Part shown: positions 53,200 through 63,919 of the stretch, piece after piece
How the letters are laid out: each line of letters starts with the position of its first letter
How positions within the stretch are numbered: the stretch's first letter is position 1
From: Mongoliimonas terrestris
Lineage (GTDB): Bacteria; Pseudomonadota; Alphaproteobacteria; Rhizobiales; Pleomorphomonadaceae
Direction of reading: 5' to 3'
Assembly (NCBI RefSeq): GCF_001927285.1
Contig: NZ_MSIG01000010.1
Span: 62,001 to 126,000, forward strand
Length of the DNA stretch: 64,000 nt
Notes under the pieces: generated by a model
What the model was told of the DNA's origin: nothing
Database searches by the model: none
The model's input: only the letters and a program-made list of their open reading frames with translations
Made by a program: the position numbers and the translations under genes

Positions 53200-55998
53200 T
53201 CAGCCTGCCCGACGGGCGGGCTTGGCCTCGGCGGCGTCGTCGAAGGCCTGCTTGATGCGGCGGCGGATGGTGGACTGGCGGCCGGTCGCCTGGATCTTCA
53301 GGTTGGTGAGATCGGTGACGTAGAAGACGTCCACCGCCCGCTCGCCGAAGGTCGCCACGTGGGCGGAGGCGATGTTGAGGTTGAGGTCCGACATCGCCCG
53401 GGTCAGGTCGTAGAGGAGGCCCGGCCGGTCGAGGCCGGAGACCTCGATGACGGTGAAGCGCTCCGAGAGGGTGTTGTCGAGGGTCACCTCGGTGGGAAGC
53501 TGGAAGGCCTTCGGAGCCTTCTTGGAGGCGACCCGCCGGGCGACCGCCTCCGGCAGGCGCTCGCGCCCTTCCAGGGTCGCCTCGATCAGGCTGCAGATGC
53601 GCTGGGCGCGCCGCTGCTCGTCGGCCTCGTCGGCGAACTCCCGGCCGATCACCATGGTGTCGAGGGCGAGGCCGTCGGTGGTGGTGAAGATCTGCGCGTC
53701 GACGATGTTGGACCCGGCGGCGGTGCAGGCGCCGGCGAGGGTGGAGAGGAGACGCGGGTGGTCGGGCGCCACCACGGTGATCTCCGTCACCCCCTCGAAC
53801 GGCTTGGTCTGGAAGGCGGTGGCCAGCCGCCGGCCGGCGGCGTCGGTGCGGCGGAGGAGGTCGGCGTGGGCCACCTTGTCGGCGATGTCGACCCGCAGCC
53901 AGTAGGGCGGATAGTGCCGCTCGAAATAGCGGTCCCGCTCCGCCGCCGGCCAGTCGGCGAGCCGGGCGGCCAGTTCCCGCTGGGAGGCCGCCACCCGCTG
54001 GCTGCGGGAGAGCTGGGAATGGCCGCCGAGGAGATAGGGCTCGGTCTCGTAGTAGAGGGTGCGCAGCAACTGGCCCTTCCAGCCGTTCCAGACGCCCGGC
54101 CCCACCGCCCGGATGTCGGCGACGGTGAGGATGAGGAGGAGCTTCATCCGCTCCAGCGTCTGCACCACGGCGGCGAAGTCCCGGATGGTCTTGCGGTCGG
54201 CGAGGTCGCGCGACTGGGCCGTCATGGACATCACCAGGTGGTGCTCGACGAGCCAGGCGGCGAGTTCGATCTCGGTCGGGGAGAAGCCCATGCGGGCGCC
54301 GAGCTTGCGGGCGATGCGGGCGCCGGCGATCGAATGATCCTCCGGCCGGCCCTTGGCGATGTCGTGCAGGAAGAGCGCGAAGTAGAGCACCCGCCGGTGC
54401 TGCAGCGACTTCATCAGTTCGATGGAAAGCGGGTTCTTGTCCGCCTGCTCGCCGCGCTCGATGGAGGCGAGGATGCCGACGGCGCGGAGCGTGTGCTCGT
54501 CCACCGTGTAGTGGTGGTACATGTTGAACTGCATCATCGCCACGACCTTGCCGAAGTCCGGGATGAAGCGGCCGAGGACGCCGGTCTCGTTCATCACCCG
54601 GAGCACGGTCTCGGCGTGGTTCTTGGAGGTCAGCACCTCCAGGAAGAGGCGGTTGGCCTCCTCGTTGTCGCGAAGGGCGGCATCGACGAGGCGGAGCGAC
54701 CGGGTGATCAGTTTGAGGGCGTCCGGGTGGAAGGCGAGCTCCTGCCGGTCGGCCACGTGGAAGATGCGGATCAGGTTGACCGGGTCGCGCTGAAACACGC
54801 CGTCGTCCGCCACCATCAGCCGGTCGTGGTCGACGATGAACTGCGGGAAGGACGCGATGGTCTTCTTCCGCCGCCGGCCGACCCGGCTCAGCATGCGGTC
54901 GAGCACCGGGATGGGCTTGGCGTGGGTTTCTTCGAGGGCGGCGCAGAAGATGCGGGTGAGGTCGCCCACGTCCTTGGCCACCAGGAAGTAGTGCTTCATG
55001 AAGCGCTCCACCGGGGAGAGGCCGGGGTGCTCCTGGTAGCCGAGAAGGGCGGCGATCTCCCGCTGCACGTCGAAGCCCAGGCGGTCGTCCGGCCGGCGGG
55101 TGAGGAAGTGCAGGTGGCAGCGCACCGCCCAGAGGAAGTCCTCGCACTTGTGGAAGCGGTTCATCTCGGCGCGGGAGAAGACGCCGAGGCGGACGAGGTC
55201 GTCGGTAGTCGGCACCTCGTAGAAGTATTTGGCGATCCAGAAGAGCGTATGGAGGTCGCGAAGGCTCCCCTTGCCCTCCTTCACATTCGGTTCGACCAGG
55301 TAGCGGGAGGCGCCCTGGCGCCGGTGGCGCTCGTCGCGCTCGGCGAGCTTGGCGAGGATGAACTCCGGCCCGGTGTCCTTGACCACCTCCGGCTGGAAAC
55401 GGCGGACGAGATCGGCGTAGAGCGCCTCGTCGCCCCAGATCCAGCGGGCCTCCAGGATGGCGGTGCGGATCGTCATGTCGGAGCGGGAGAGGCGCACGCA
55501 TTCGTCGATGCGCCGGGTGGCGTGGCCGACCTTGTAGCCGAGGTCCCAGAGCATGTAGAGCACGTACTCCACCACGCTCTCGCCCCAGGGGGTCTGCTTG
55601 TAGGGCAGCAGGAAGAGGAGGTCGAGGTCGGAGCCGGGGCCGAGGGTGCCGCGCCCGTAGCCGCCGACGGCCGCCACCGTCATGCGCTCCGAGGAGGACG
55701 GATTGTCCACCTTGAAGACCCGCTCCACCGCGTGGTCGTAGATGATGCGGATCAGCGTATCGACCATGTGGGACAGGCGGCGGGCGCAGAGGAGGCCGTG
55801 CCGGTCCTCGGTGAGGAGGACACGCGCCTTGTCGCGGCCGTCCTGCACCACCCGCTTCAGGACGGTGAGGATGGCCGGCCGGGGATCGGAGACCCGATGA
55901 TCGCGGCGCGGTCCGGACGCTTCCTCGCAAAGGGCGGCGATCTCCTGCCGGATGCCGGCCTCGTCGATCAGGATGTCGATGTCGTGGGTCTTCGCCAT
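53200..55998 (-). CDS. glnD: bifunctional uridylyltransferase/uridylyl-removing enzyme GlnD
   Basis: A 932-residue nitrogen sensor that adds or removes UMP on PII proteins according to glutamine level. The nucleotidyltransferase motif is GGYGRGTLGPGSDLDLL (residues 112-128, catalytic Asp124 and Asp126), the HD domain has HHYTVDEHTLRAV and FLHDIAKGRPEDHS, and two C-terminal ACT domains bind glutamine (starts near EITVVAPDHPRLL and FTVIEVSGLDRPGLLYDL). The ATG at 55998 lacks a clear ribosome site (CATTTCCCCC precedes it); an in-frame start up to 69 bases further out is possible. It links the amino-acid and urea uptake genes of this window to nitrogen control. Confidence 0.95.
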   Translation of the reverse strand: MAKTHDIDILIDEAGIRQEIAALCEEASGPRRDHRVSDPRPAILTVLKRVVQDGRDKARVLLTEDRHGLLCARRLSHMVDTLIRIIYDHAVERVFKVDNPSSSERMTVAAVGGYGRGTLGPGSDLDLLFLLPYKQTPWGESVVEYVLYMLWDLGYKVGHATRRIDECVRLSRSDMTIRTAILEARWIWGDEALYADLVRRFQPEVVKDTGPEFILAKLAERDERHRRQGASRYLVEPNVKEGKGSLRDLHTLFWIAKYFYEVPTTDDLVRLGVFSRAEMNRFHKCEDFLWAVRCHLHFLTRRPDDRLGFDVQREIAALLGYQEHPGLSPVERFMKHYFLVAKDVGDLTRIFCAALEETHAKPIPVLDRMLSRVGRRRKKTIASFPQFIVDHDRLMVADDGVFQRDPVNLIRIFHVADRQELAFHPDALKLITRSLRLVDAALRDNEEANRLFLEVLTSKNHAETVLRVMNETGVLGRFIPDFGKVVAMMQFNMYHHYTVDEHTLRAVGILASIERGEQADKNPLSIELMKSLQHRRVLYFALFLHDIAKGRPEDHSIAGARIARKLGARMGFSPTEIELAAWLVEHHLVMSMTAQSRDLADRKTIRDFAAVVQTLERMKLLLILTVADIRAVGPGVWNGWKGQLLRTLYYETEPYLLGGHSQLSRSQRVAASQRELAARLADWPAAERDRYFERHYPPYWLRVDIADKVAHADLLRRTDAAGRRLATAFQTKPFEGVTEITVVAPDHPRLLSTLAGACTAAGSNIVDAQIFTTTDGLALDTMVIGREFADEADEQRRAQRICSLIEATLEGRERLPEAVARRVASKKAPKAFQLPTEVTLDNTLSERFTVIEVSGLDRPGLLYDLTRAMSDLNLNIASAHVATFGERAVDVFYVTDLTNLKIQATGRQSTIRRRIKQAFDDAAEAKPARRAG

Positions 55999-56089
55999 GG
56001 GGGAAATGCAAGCGTCCGTCGTCCAAAGTCGGGCGACCCTACAGTCTGGCGGCGCGGTCCGCCACACCGTCGCGGATGGGCGGCCCGGA

Positions 56090-58180
56090 TCAGGCTTCGC
56101 GGTCGTCGCCGGGCAGCGGCGCGTCGATGGTGCAGACGAGGCCGTCCGGCTCGAACAGAATGCGCACCGCGCCGCCGAGTTCGCGCGAAAGCCCCTGCTC
56201 GATGAGCCGCGAGCCGAACCCCCGGCGGGTCGGCGGCGTCACCGTCGGGCCGCCGTGCTCGGACCAGCGGAAGAGGAGGAAGCGCCCCTCGGGCCGCTCG
56301 GCAAGCGTCCAGGCGATGGCGACCCGGCCGTCGGGCACGCAGAGCGCGCCGTACTTGACCGCGTTGGTGGCAAGCTCGTGCAGCGCCATGGCGAAGGAGA
56401 GCGCCGTCTGCGGTCCGAGGCGGACCGGCACGCCGGCGACGTCGAACCGGTCGGCGCCGTGCGGCGCCACCGCGCCGTCCACCACGGCGGTGAGGTCCGC
56501 CCCCTCCCAGCGCTCGCGGGTGAGCACGTCGTGGGCCTGGGCGAGCGCCACGATTCGGCCGGTGAAGGCGTCGCGGGCGGCTTCCGTGTCGGTGGTGGAC
56601 CGCAGGCTCTGGGCGGCGATGGAGTTGACGGTCGCGAGCGTGTTCTTCACCCGGTGATTGAGTTCGTTGATGAGGAGGCGCTGGTGGAGCTCCACCTCGT
56701 GGCGCTTGGAGATGTCGTCGAACACGGCAAGGACGCCCGCGATGGCGCCGTCCTCCACCACCGGGATGGCGTTCACCGACAGGATGCGCCGGGTGCCGTC
56801 GCGCGGGTCCATGATGCTCTGCTCGAAGGCCGTGACCGTCTCGCCCGTGAGCGCCCGGCTCACCGGCAGGTCGGCGACGGCGAGCGGGCGGCCGTCCACG
56901 GTGGCGTTGCCCCAGGCAGGGGCGTCGTAGCGCCGGCCCTCGGCGGTGCCGGACGACAGGCGCAGGAGCCGGCAGGCGGCCTCGTTGGCGAACGCGATGT
57001 GCCCGTCGGCGTCGACCTCCACGATGCCGACCGGTGAATGGTCGAGCACCCGCTGCAGGCGCGCGTTGGCGGCGGCGAGCGCCTCCTCGGCGCGGTTGCG
57101 CGCGTCCGCCCGGCGGGCGAGTTCCGCCGCGGCGCCGGAGAGGGCCTTGCCGATCAGGTTGATCTCGCTGTTGGTGGTCTCCGCCGGCGCGCGGAGCGGC
57201 GCCGACTGGCCGAGCGCCACCGCCGTGTCGGCAAGATCCGTCATGGCCTTGGAGATGCGCCCGCCGTACCAGCTGGCCGCCGCGAGCGCCACCGCCAGAC
57301 CGCCGAGCGCGGCGGTGCCGAGAAGCACGAGCGCCTGGGTGAGCGGCTTTTCCACCGCCGCCACCGGCACCCCGACCGCGACCCGCCAGCCGGTGACGGC
57401 CGAGCGCGCGTAGGCGGAGAGCACGGGCGTGCCCTCCTTGGTGATCCCTTGCCAGACGCCGCCGTCCCCGGTCGCACGCCGGCGGAGGTCGTCGGTGGCT
57501 TGGGTGCCGACGAAGCGGTCGTTCTGGCGCGAACGCGCCACGATGACGAACGTCTCGTCCAGCACCGCGCCGGTCCAGTCGGTCGGCAGGTTCTCGGCGG
57601 CGATCACCCCGGTGATCCGCGCCGCCGGGATCTCCATCACGAGGGCGAGGCCGCCGGGGGCCGTCGTGCGGATGGGAATCTTGATGCCGACGACCGGGCC
57701 GCTTCCGGAGGTGTCCGTCCTCAGGCCGAGGAAGCCCATCGGGCCGTCGATGGCCGGCAGGGTTTCGGGTGGCGGGCCGGGCCGGCGCACCGTCCGGCTG
57801 TCGAGGAGGATGGCGGTGTCGTCCTGGAGAACCACCCGGGTGCCGAGAATGTCGGCCGTGTCGGCGAGCGCGTCGCGCACCTCCGGGGCCCGCGCGCCGG
57901 CCTGGTCGAGGGTGGCCCGGAGGAGGCGCAGGCCATCCTGCAGGGAGAGCATCTGCCGGTCGACCGAGGCGGAGACGCGCGCCGCCACCTCCAGGGCTTC
58001 GCTCTGGTAGCGGTCGCGCTCCTTCATGCTGAAGCCGATCGCAAGCGCCGTCGCCGCCACGATCAGCGGCGCCAGAAGGAAGGTGGTGAGGACGATGAGG
58101 TGGGCGCGGGTGGAGAAGGCCCGCCGCGCCGGTTTGCCCGTCATGTCCACCGCGCGTCTCTCCATCGTCCATCCGTGCAT
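56090..58180 (-). CDS. membrane HWE histidine kinase with extracytoplasmic Cache-like domain
   Basis: A 696-residue sensor kinase. A membrane helix (~27-50) is followed by a periplasmic dCache-like domain (~55-285) and a second helix (~290-315). After a HAMP-like linker comes a PAS domain (~370-490, LDHSPVGIVEVDADGHIAFAN), then an HWE kinase core: NHRVKNTLATVNSIAAQSLR (His509), LHELATNAVKYGAL and the Trp-x-Glu in FRWSEHGG. HWE kinases often feed the general stress response or act with single-domain receivers; no partner regulator is adjacent. ATGs at 58165 and 58144 are alternative starts; none has a strong ribosome site. Confidence 0.88.
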   Translation of the reverse strand: MHGWTMERRAVDMTGKPARRAFSTRAHLIVLTTFLLAPLIVAATALAIGFSMKERDRYQSEALEVAARVSASVDRQMLSLQDGLRLLRATLDQAGARAPEVRDALADTADILGTRVVLQDDTAILLDSRTVRRPGPPPETLPAIDGPMGFLGLRTDTSGSGPVVGIKIPIRTTAPGGLALVMEIPAARITGVIAAENLPTDWTGAVLDETFVIVARSRQNDRFVGTQATDDLRRRATGDGGVWQGITKEGTPVLSAYARSAVTGWRVAVGVPVAAVEKPLTQALVLLGTAALGGLAVALAAASWYGGRISKAMTDLADTAVALGQSAPLRAPAETTNSEINLIGKALSGAAAELARRADARNRAEEALAAANARLQRVLDHSPVGIVEVDADGHIAFANEAACRLLRLSSGTAEGRRYDAPAWGNATVDGRPLAVADLPVSRALTGETVTAFEQSIMDPRDGTRRILSVNAIPVVEDGAIAGVLAVFDDISKRHEVELHQRLLINELNHRVKNTLATVNSIAAQSLRSTTDTEAARDAFTGRIVALAQAHDVLTRERWEGADLTAVVDGAVAPHGADRFDVAGVPVRLGPQTALSFAMALHELATNAVKYGALCVPDGRVAIAWTLAERPEGRFLLFRWSEHGGPTVTPPTRRGFGSRLIEQGLSRELGGAVRILFEPDGLVCTIDAPLPGDDREA

Positions 58181-58384
58181 TGCGCAGACATGGTGATGGA
58201 AGGCGGTCGGGTCGCAAGCGCTAATTTCTATGTGTTGGACCGACGGCGGAGAAAACCGTCGTCGGGGCCATGTCAGCGGCGCGTGGCAGTCGGCCTCGTC
58301 CGACCCTCACGCGCGCCTAGGCCTGACCGGCCGGCCCGCGTTCGGGCTTGCCTGCACACGCGCACCTTCCATGGGGCGCCTCGG

Positions 58385-59365
58385 TCAGGCGCCCTCCCCG
58401 CCTGCGGCCGGTCCGGCGCCGGCGAGGCGGGTGATCAGCCCGGTCTCCCAGCCGAGGATGGCCTTCTTTCGGGTGATGCCCCAGTGGTAGCCGCAAAGGT
58501 CGCCCTGGCGGCCGAGCACCCGGTGGCAGGGCACCACGAAGGAGATGGGGTTTCGCCCGACCGCCGAGCCGACCGCGCGGGCGGCCTTTGGGTTGCCGAT
58601 GTGGCGGGCGATGTCCGAATAGGTGGTGGCCTTGCCGAGCGGGATGCGCAGGAGCGTCTCCCACACCCGCACCTCGAAGTCCGATCCGATGAAGACGAGC
58701 CGCAGGGGCCGCTCGTGGGTCCAGTGGTGCGGGTCGAAGATCTGGCGGGCGAAGGGCTCGGTCACCTTCGGGTCGATGACGAAGCTGGCGGCGGGCCAGC
58801 GGCTCGCCATGTCGGTGAAGGCCTTGGCCTCCTCGCCCGGGTCCGCGAAGGCGAGGCCCGCAAGGCCGCGCTCGGTCGCCATCAGGAGGGCGGTGCCGAA
58901 CGGGGAGGCGTGGAAGCCGTAGGCGATGGTGACGCCGCCGCCGCGCGCCTTGTAGGCGCCGGGGCTCATGGCCTCGTGGGTGACAAAGAGGTCGTGCAGC
59001 CGCCCCGGCCCGGAAAGGCCCACCTCGTAGGCGGTGTCGAGGATGGAGGCGCTGTCGTCCAGCATGCGGCGGGCCTGGTCGAGGGTGAGCGCCTGCAGGA
59101 AGGCCTTCGGCGTCAGCCCGGCCCAGCGGGTGAACACTCGGTGCAGGTGCCCGGGGTCGGTGCCGACCGCGCCGGCGATGGCGTCGAGGTCCGGCTGCTC
59201 GCGCCAGGCCTCGGTGAGGAAGCGGATGGTCGCCCGCACGAGGGCGTAGTCGTCGGCCGCCCGGTCGAGCACCACGGGCTCCGCCATGCGCATCTCCTCC
59301 AGGAAGCTCTTGGCCTCGGCCTTCGACGGGCCGTCGGTCAGGGTGTCGGGGATCGCAAGATCCAT
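58385..59365 (-). CDS. AraC-type HTH fused to O6-methylguanine-DNA methyltransferase (Ada-like)
   Basis: A 326-residue DNA-repair protein. Residues ~50-140 form an AraC helix-turn-helix (DPGHLHRVFTRWAGLTPKAF and GPGRLHDLFVTHEAMSPGAY); residues ~155-320 form the suicidal alkyltransferase with active-site Cys280 in VVPCHRVLG and the helix AVGSAVGRNP. The zinc-containing phosphotriester-sensing domain that starts E. coli Ada is missing: there is no Cys in the first 50 residues. It may thus repair alkylated guanine and bind DNA without the Ada methylation switch. ATG 59365 has GGAGAGGAG upstream. Confidence 0.92.
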   Translation of the reverse strand: MDLAIPDTLTDGPSKAEAKSFLEEMRMAEPVVLDRAADDYALVRATIRFLTEAWREQPDLDAIAGAVGTDPGHLHRVFTRWAGLTPKAFLQALTLDQARRMLDDSASILDTAYEVGLSGPGRLHDLFVTHEAMSPGAYKARGGGVTIAYGFHASPFGTALLMATERGLAGLAFADPGEEAKAFTDMASRWPAASFVIDPKVTEPFARQIFDPHHWTHERPLRLVFIGSDFEVRVWETLLRIPLGKATTYSDIARHIGNPKAARAVGSAVGRNPISFVVPCHRVLGRQGDLCGYHWGITRKKAILGWETGLITRLAGAGPAAGGEGA

Positions 59366-59449
59366 GGTCGCTCTCCTCTCCGGTTGTCCGGACGTTAGAG
59401 CGGACCGCATCCGGCAGCCACCCGATTTTCGCAAAGGCTTTGGCGGGCC

Positions 59450-59983
59450 TCAGGTCGGCGCCGCGAGGGCGTCCGGGCCGCCGCGGCGGGCGGTGGCGAG
59501 CGCCTTGGCGAGGGCCTCGGCGAAGCTTTCCCGGTCGGGCGGATTGAGGAAGCCGCCGAGGTCGACGGCGCGGCCGTGCGAGACGAGCTTCATCTCCACC
59601 ACCCCCTCGTCCTCCAGGCGCGTGACGTGGAGGCGCGCCCAGAGCGGATTGAGGTGGAACTCCTGCGTCCGGCCGCGGGCGGAGACGCGGACCACGTGCA
59701 CGTCGCTGACGGAGACATGCACCTCCTCGAAGGCCTTGGCGCTGGCGTAGTTGAGCCGGAAGGCCACGTAGACGATGAGGATGTCGAGGCCGAAGAACCA
59801 GAACACCGGCCAGGCGCCGATCACCAGGAAGAGGACGCCGGAGACGAGGCACATGAAGCCGACCGCCAGCATCAGGACCAGGAAGCCGCGTGGCCCCAGC
59901 GACCGGTACGGCGTCAGCCGGGCCGAGAAGAAGGGCGCGTCGGCGTCGGCCGGGCCGTGGTCGGTCGCATTGTGCGCTGTCAT
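59450..59983 (-). CDS. DUF2244 integral membrane protein
   Basis: A 177-residue protein with two membrane helices, ~31-55 (GFLVLMLAVGFMCLVSGVLF) and ~57-75 (WPVFWFFGLDILIVYVAF), followed by a soluble domain (RTQEFHLNPLWARL, VSHGRAVDLGGFLNP). This is the DUF2244 family, common in alphaproteobacteria and of unknown function. It is divergent from nth, with only 22 bases between the starts, and DUF2244-nth neighbourhood is common in the class. Confidence 0.88.
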   Translation of the reverse strand: MTAHNATDHGPADADAPFFSARLTPYRSLGPRGFLVLMLAVGFMCLVSGVLFLVIGAWPVFWFFGLDILIVYVAFRLNYASAKAFEEVHVSVSDVHVVRVSARGRTQEFHLNPLWARLHVTRLEDEGVVEMKLVSHGRAVDLGGFLNPPDRESFAEALAKALATARRGGPDALAAPT

Positions 59984-60005
59984 TGAAGGCGATTATAGAG
60001 GAGGG

Positions 60006-60899
60006 ATGCGCCGCGCAAAGACCCTCCCCCTTGACGCCGCCGGTCGACCGAATGTCGCACGGCCTGCCCGCTCCCGCCCCGCCGCCCCCGACGGCCCGCC
60101 GCCGGACGCGCCCGCGGCGTCGGAAACCGCGCCGAAGCCGGCCCGCAAGGCCGCGGCGAAGGCCGCTCCCGGAAAGGGCAAGCGCAAGCCGAAGGCGGTC
60201 TATGCGCCGGCGGAGGTGGAGGCGATCTTCGCCCGCTTCCGGGCCGCCAACCCGGAGCCGAAGGGCGAACTTGAGCATGTGAACGCCTTCACGCTGCTCG
60301 TCGCCGTGGTGCTCTCCGCCCAGGCGACGGACGCCGGCGTCAACAAGGCGACCCGGCCCCTCTTCCAGGTGGCCGACACGCCGCAGGCGATGCTCGCCCT
60401 CGGCGAGGACGGGGTGCGCGAGGCGATCAAGTCGATCGGGCTCTTCCGCACCAAGGCGAAGAACGTGATCGCGCTCTCCGAGGCGCTGATCCGCGACCAC
60501 GGCGGCGTGGTGCCGGAGGACCGGACGGCGCTCGAAAAGCTCCCCGGCGTCGGCCGCAAGACCGCCAACGTGGTGCTCAACATGGCCTTCGGCCAGCCGA
60601 CCTTCGCGGTCGACACCCACATCTTCCGGCTCGGCAACCGGCTGCTTCTCGCCCCCGGCAAGGACCCCCTGGCGGTGGAACTCGCCTTCGAGGCGATCGT
60701 GCCGGAGCCCTACCGGCTGCACGCCCACCACTGGCTGATCCTGCACGGCCGCTACGTCTGCAAGGCCCGCAAGCCCGAGTGCGAGCGGTGCGTCATCTAC
60801 GATCTCTGCAAGAGCCCGGAGCGCCGGGTGGTGGACCGGCAGCCGGATCCGATGGATCCGGGGGAGCCGGATCCATCGGATCCGGCTGCCGCCTCGTAG
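60006..60899 (+). CDS. nth: endonuclease III
   Basis: A 297-residue base-excision-repair glycosylase/AP lyase for oxidised pyrimidines. The helix-hairpin-helix is LPGVGRKTANVVLN with catalytic Lys185; Asp203 is in VDTHIFRLGNR; the [4Fe-4S] site is C-x6-C-x2-C-x5-C in CKARKPECERCVIYDLC. The first ~65 residues are a Pro/Ala/Lys-rich extension ahead of the conserved core. ATG 60006 is preceded by GAGGAGGG. The last 20 codons lie over a perfect 23-bp inverted repeat and encode an odd Pro/Asp-rich tail. Confidence 0.94.
   Translation: MRRAKTLPLDAAGRPNVARPARSRPAAPDGPPPDAPAASETAPKPARKAAAKAAPGKGKRKPKAVYAPAEVEAIFARFRAANPEPKGELEHVNAFTLLVAVVLSAQATDAGVNKATRPLFQVADTPQAMLALGEDGVREAIKSIGLFRTKAKNVIALSEALIRDHGGVVPEDRTALEKLPGVGRKTANVVLNMAFGQPTFAVDTHIFRLGNRLLLAPGKDPLAVELAFEAIVPEPYRLHAHHWLILHGRYVCKARKPECERCVIYDLCKSPERRVVDRQPDPMDPGEPDPSDPAAAS
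60838..60890. terminator. hairpin inside the 3' end of nth
   Basis: A perfect 23-bp inverted repeat (60838-60860 and 60868-60890) with a 7-base loop, built on repeated CGGATCC/GATGGATCC words. It lies inside the nth coding region, 7 bases before the stop codon, and 41 bases from the stop of convergent maeB. It probably serves as a two-way transcription terminator. Confidence 0.65.
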
Positions 60900-60930
60900 G
60901 TCGGGCGCCAGCCGGACCGGCCCTCCCGCC

Positions 60931-63204
<2,274 letters not shown>

Positions 63205-63382
63205 GCTGGCCCCATGTTGTCCGGACCGCGCCGCGGCCCCTGCAGGGTAAAAAGGTGGCGGACCATACGCGCGGGAGGGGATTCCCTCAACGGGGGATAT
63301 GGGCGGGGGTGAGGGATGAGGGGTGGGTCGGGCGGGGTTGGGGGTCGGGCGGGGTTGGGATGGGCGGGGTTGGGGGTCGGGC

Positions 63383-63476
63383 GGGATCGCGTGACGGGCG
63401 AGGTTGGGTGGCGGGCGGGATCGCGTGACGGGCGAGGTTGGGTGGCGGGCGGGATCGCGTGACGGGCGAGGTTGGG
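63383..63476. repeat. tandem repeat, 34-base unit made of two 17-mers
   Basis: Units at 63383-63416, 63417-63450 and a partial one at 63451-63476 are identical. Each is two related 17-base words (GGGATCGCGTGACGGGC and GAGGTTGGGTGGCGGGC). Degenerate 17-base copies extend upstream to about 63320. The plus strand has many GGG/GGGG runs and could form G-quadruplexes. Confidence 0.85.
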
Positions 63477-63531
63477 GGGTCGGGCGTTCTCCGGTGTCCG
63501 GTCGCATACGACAGACGCCGCCCCCTCCTCC

Positions 63532-63627
63532 ATCGTCATGGTCCGGTTCAGCCGGACCAGCCACGCATTCCGCCGCACGTCGCCCGGAAAAAAGCGTGGG
63601 TGGTCCGCCTTCGCGGACCATGACGAT
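63532..63627. repeat. inverted repeat element 1
   Basis: Arms 63532-63566 and 63594-63627 are imperfect inverted copies, and each arm contains its own hairpin (TGGTCCG/CGGACCA). A REP/BIME-like palindromic element is the likely explanation. Confidence 0.7.
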
Positions 63628-63649
63628 CTGGGGGGTTCTGGTGGGAGCG

Positions 63650-63759
63650 GGTCCTGCGTGGTTCGCGGTCGGTGGCCTTGCATCGTTCGGCGTCGCCGGC
63701 CTTGCGTGGTTCGGCGTTGTCGGTCCTGCGTGGTTCGTCGTCGCCGGCCTTGCACCACC
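63650..63759. repeat. tandem repeat, 24-base unit, 4.6 copies
   Basis: Units begin at 63650, 63674, 63698, 63722 and 63746 (partial), each of the form GGYCYTGCRTSGTTCGBSGTYGBY. Because 24 is a multiple of three, every frame reads as an octapeptide repeat, which makes false open frames here. Confidence 0.85.
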
Positions 63760-63818
63760 GCTCTCGCGCCCTCCTCCCTCCTCACCATGACGATCGGGGC
63801 AGATCGGTTCTTCCAAGG

Positions 63819-63919
63819 CGTCACCCCGGCGAAAGCCGGGGCCCAGCCGACGGTGGGGACAACCGCGCCGGTGCGGATGGGGCGCCGTCGGTTGGATCCC
63901 GGCTTTCGCCGGGATGACG
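63819..63919. repeat. inverted repeat element 2
   Basis: Arms 63819-63853 and 63885-63919 (35 bases each) are near-perfect inverted copies, each with the inner hairpin CCCGGCGAAAGCCGGG. This word is a widespread intergenic palindrome in bacterial genomes. Confidence 0.8.

Noticed and set aside
53161..56205. 1014-codon open frame opposite glnD
   Set aside because: Shadow frame; GlnD motifs are unambiguous on the minus strand.
63320..63759. CRISPR array
   Set aside because: Repeats are directly tandem without unique spacers and no cas genes are present.
63404..63790. Small plus-strand gene coding for an octapeptide-repeat protein
   Set aside because: Its sequence is fully explained by tandem repeats; no ribosome site or family support.
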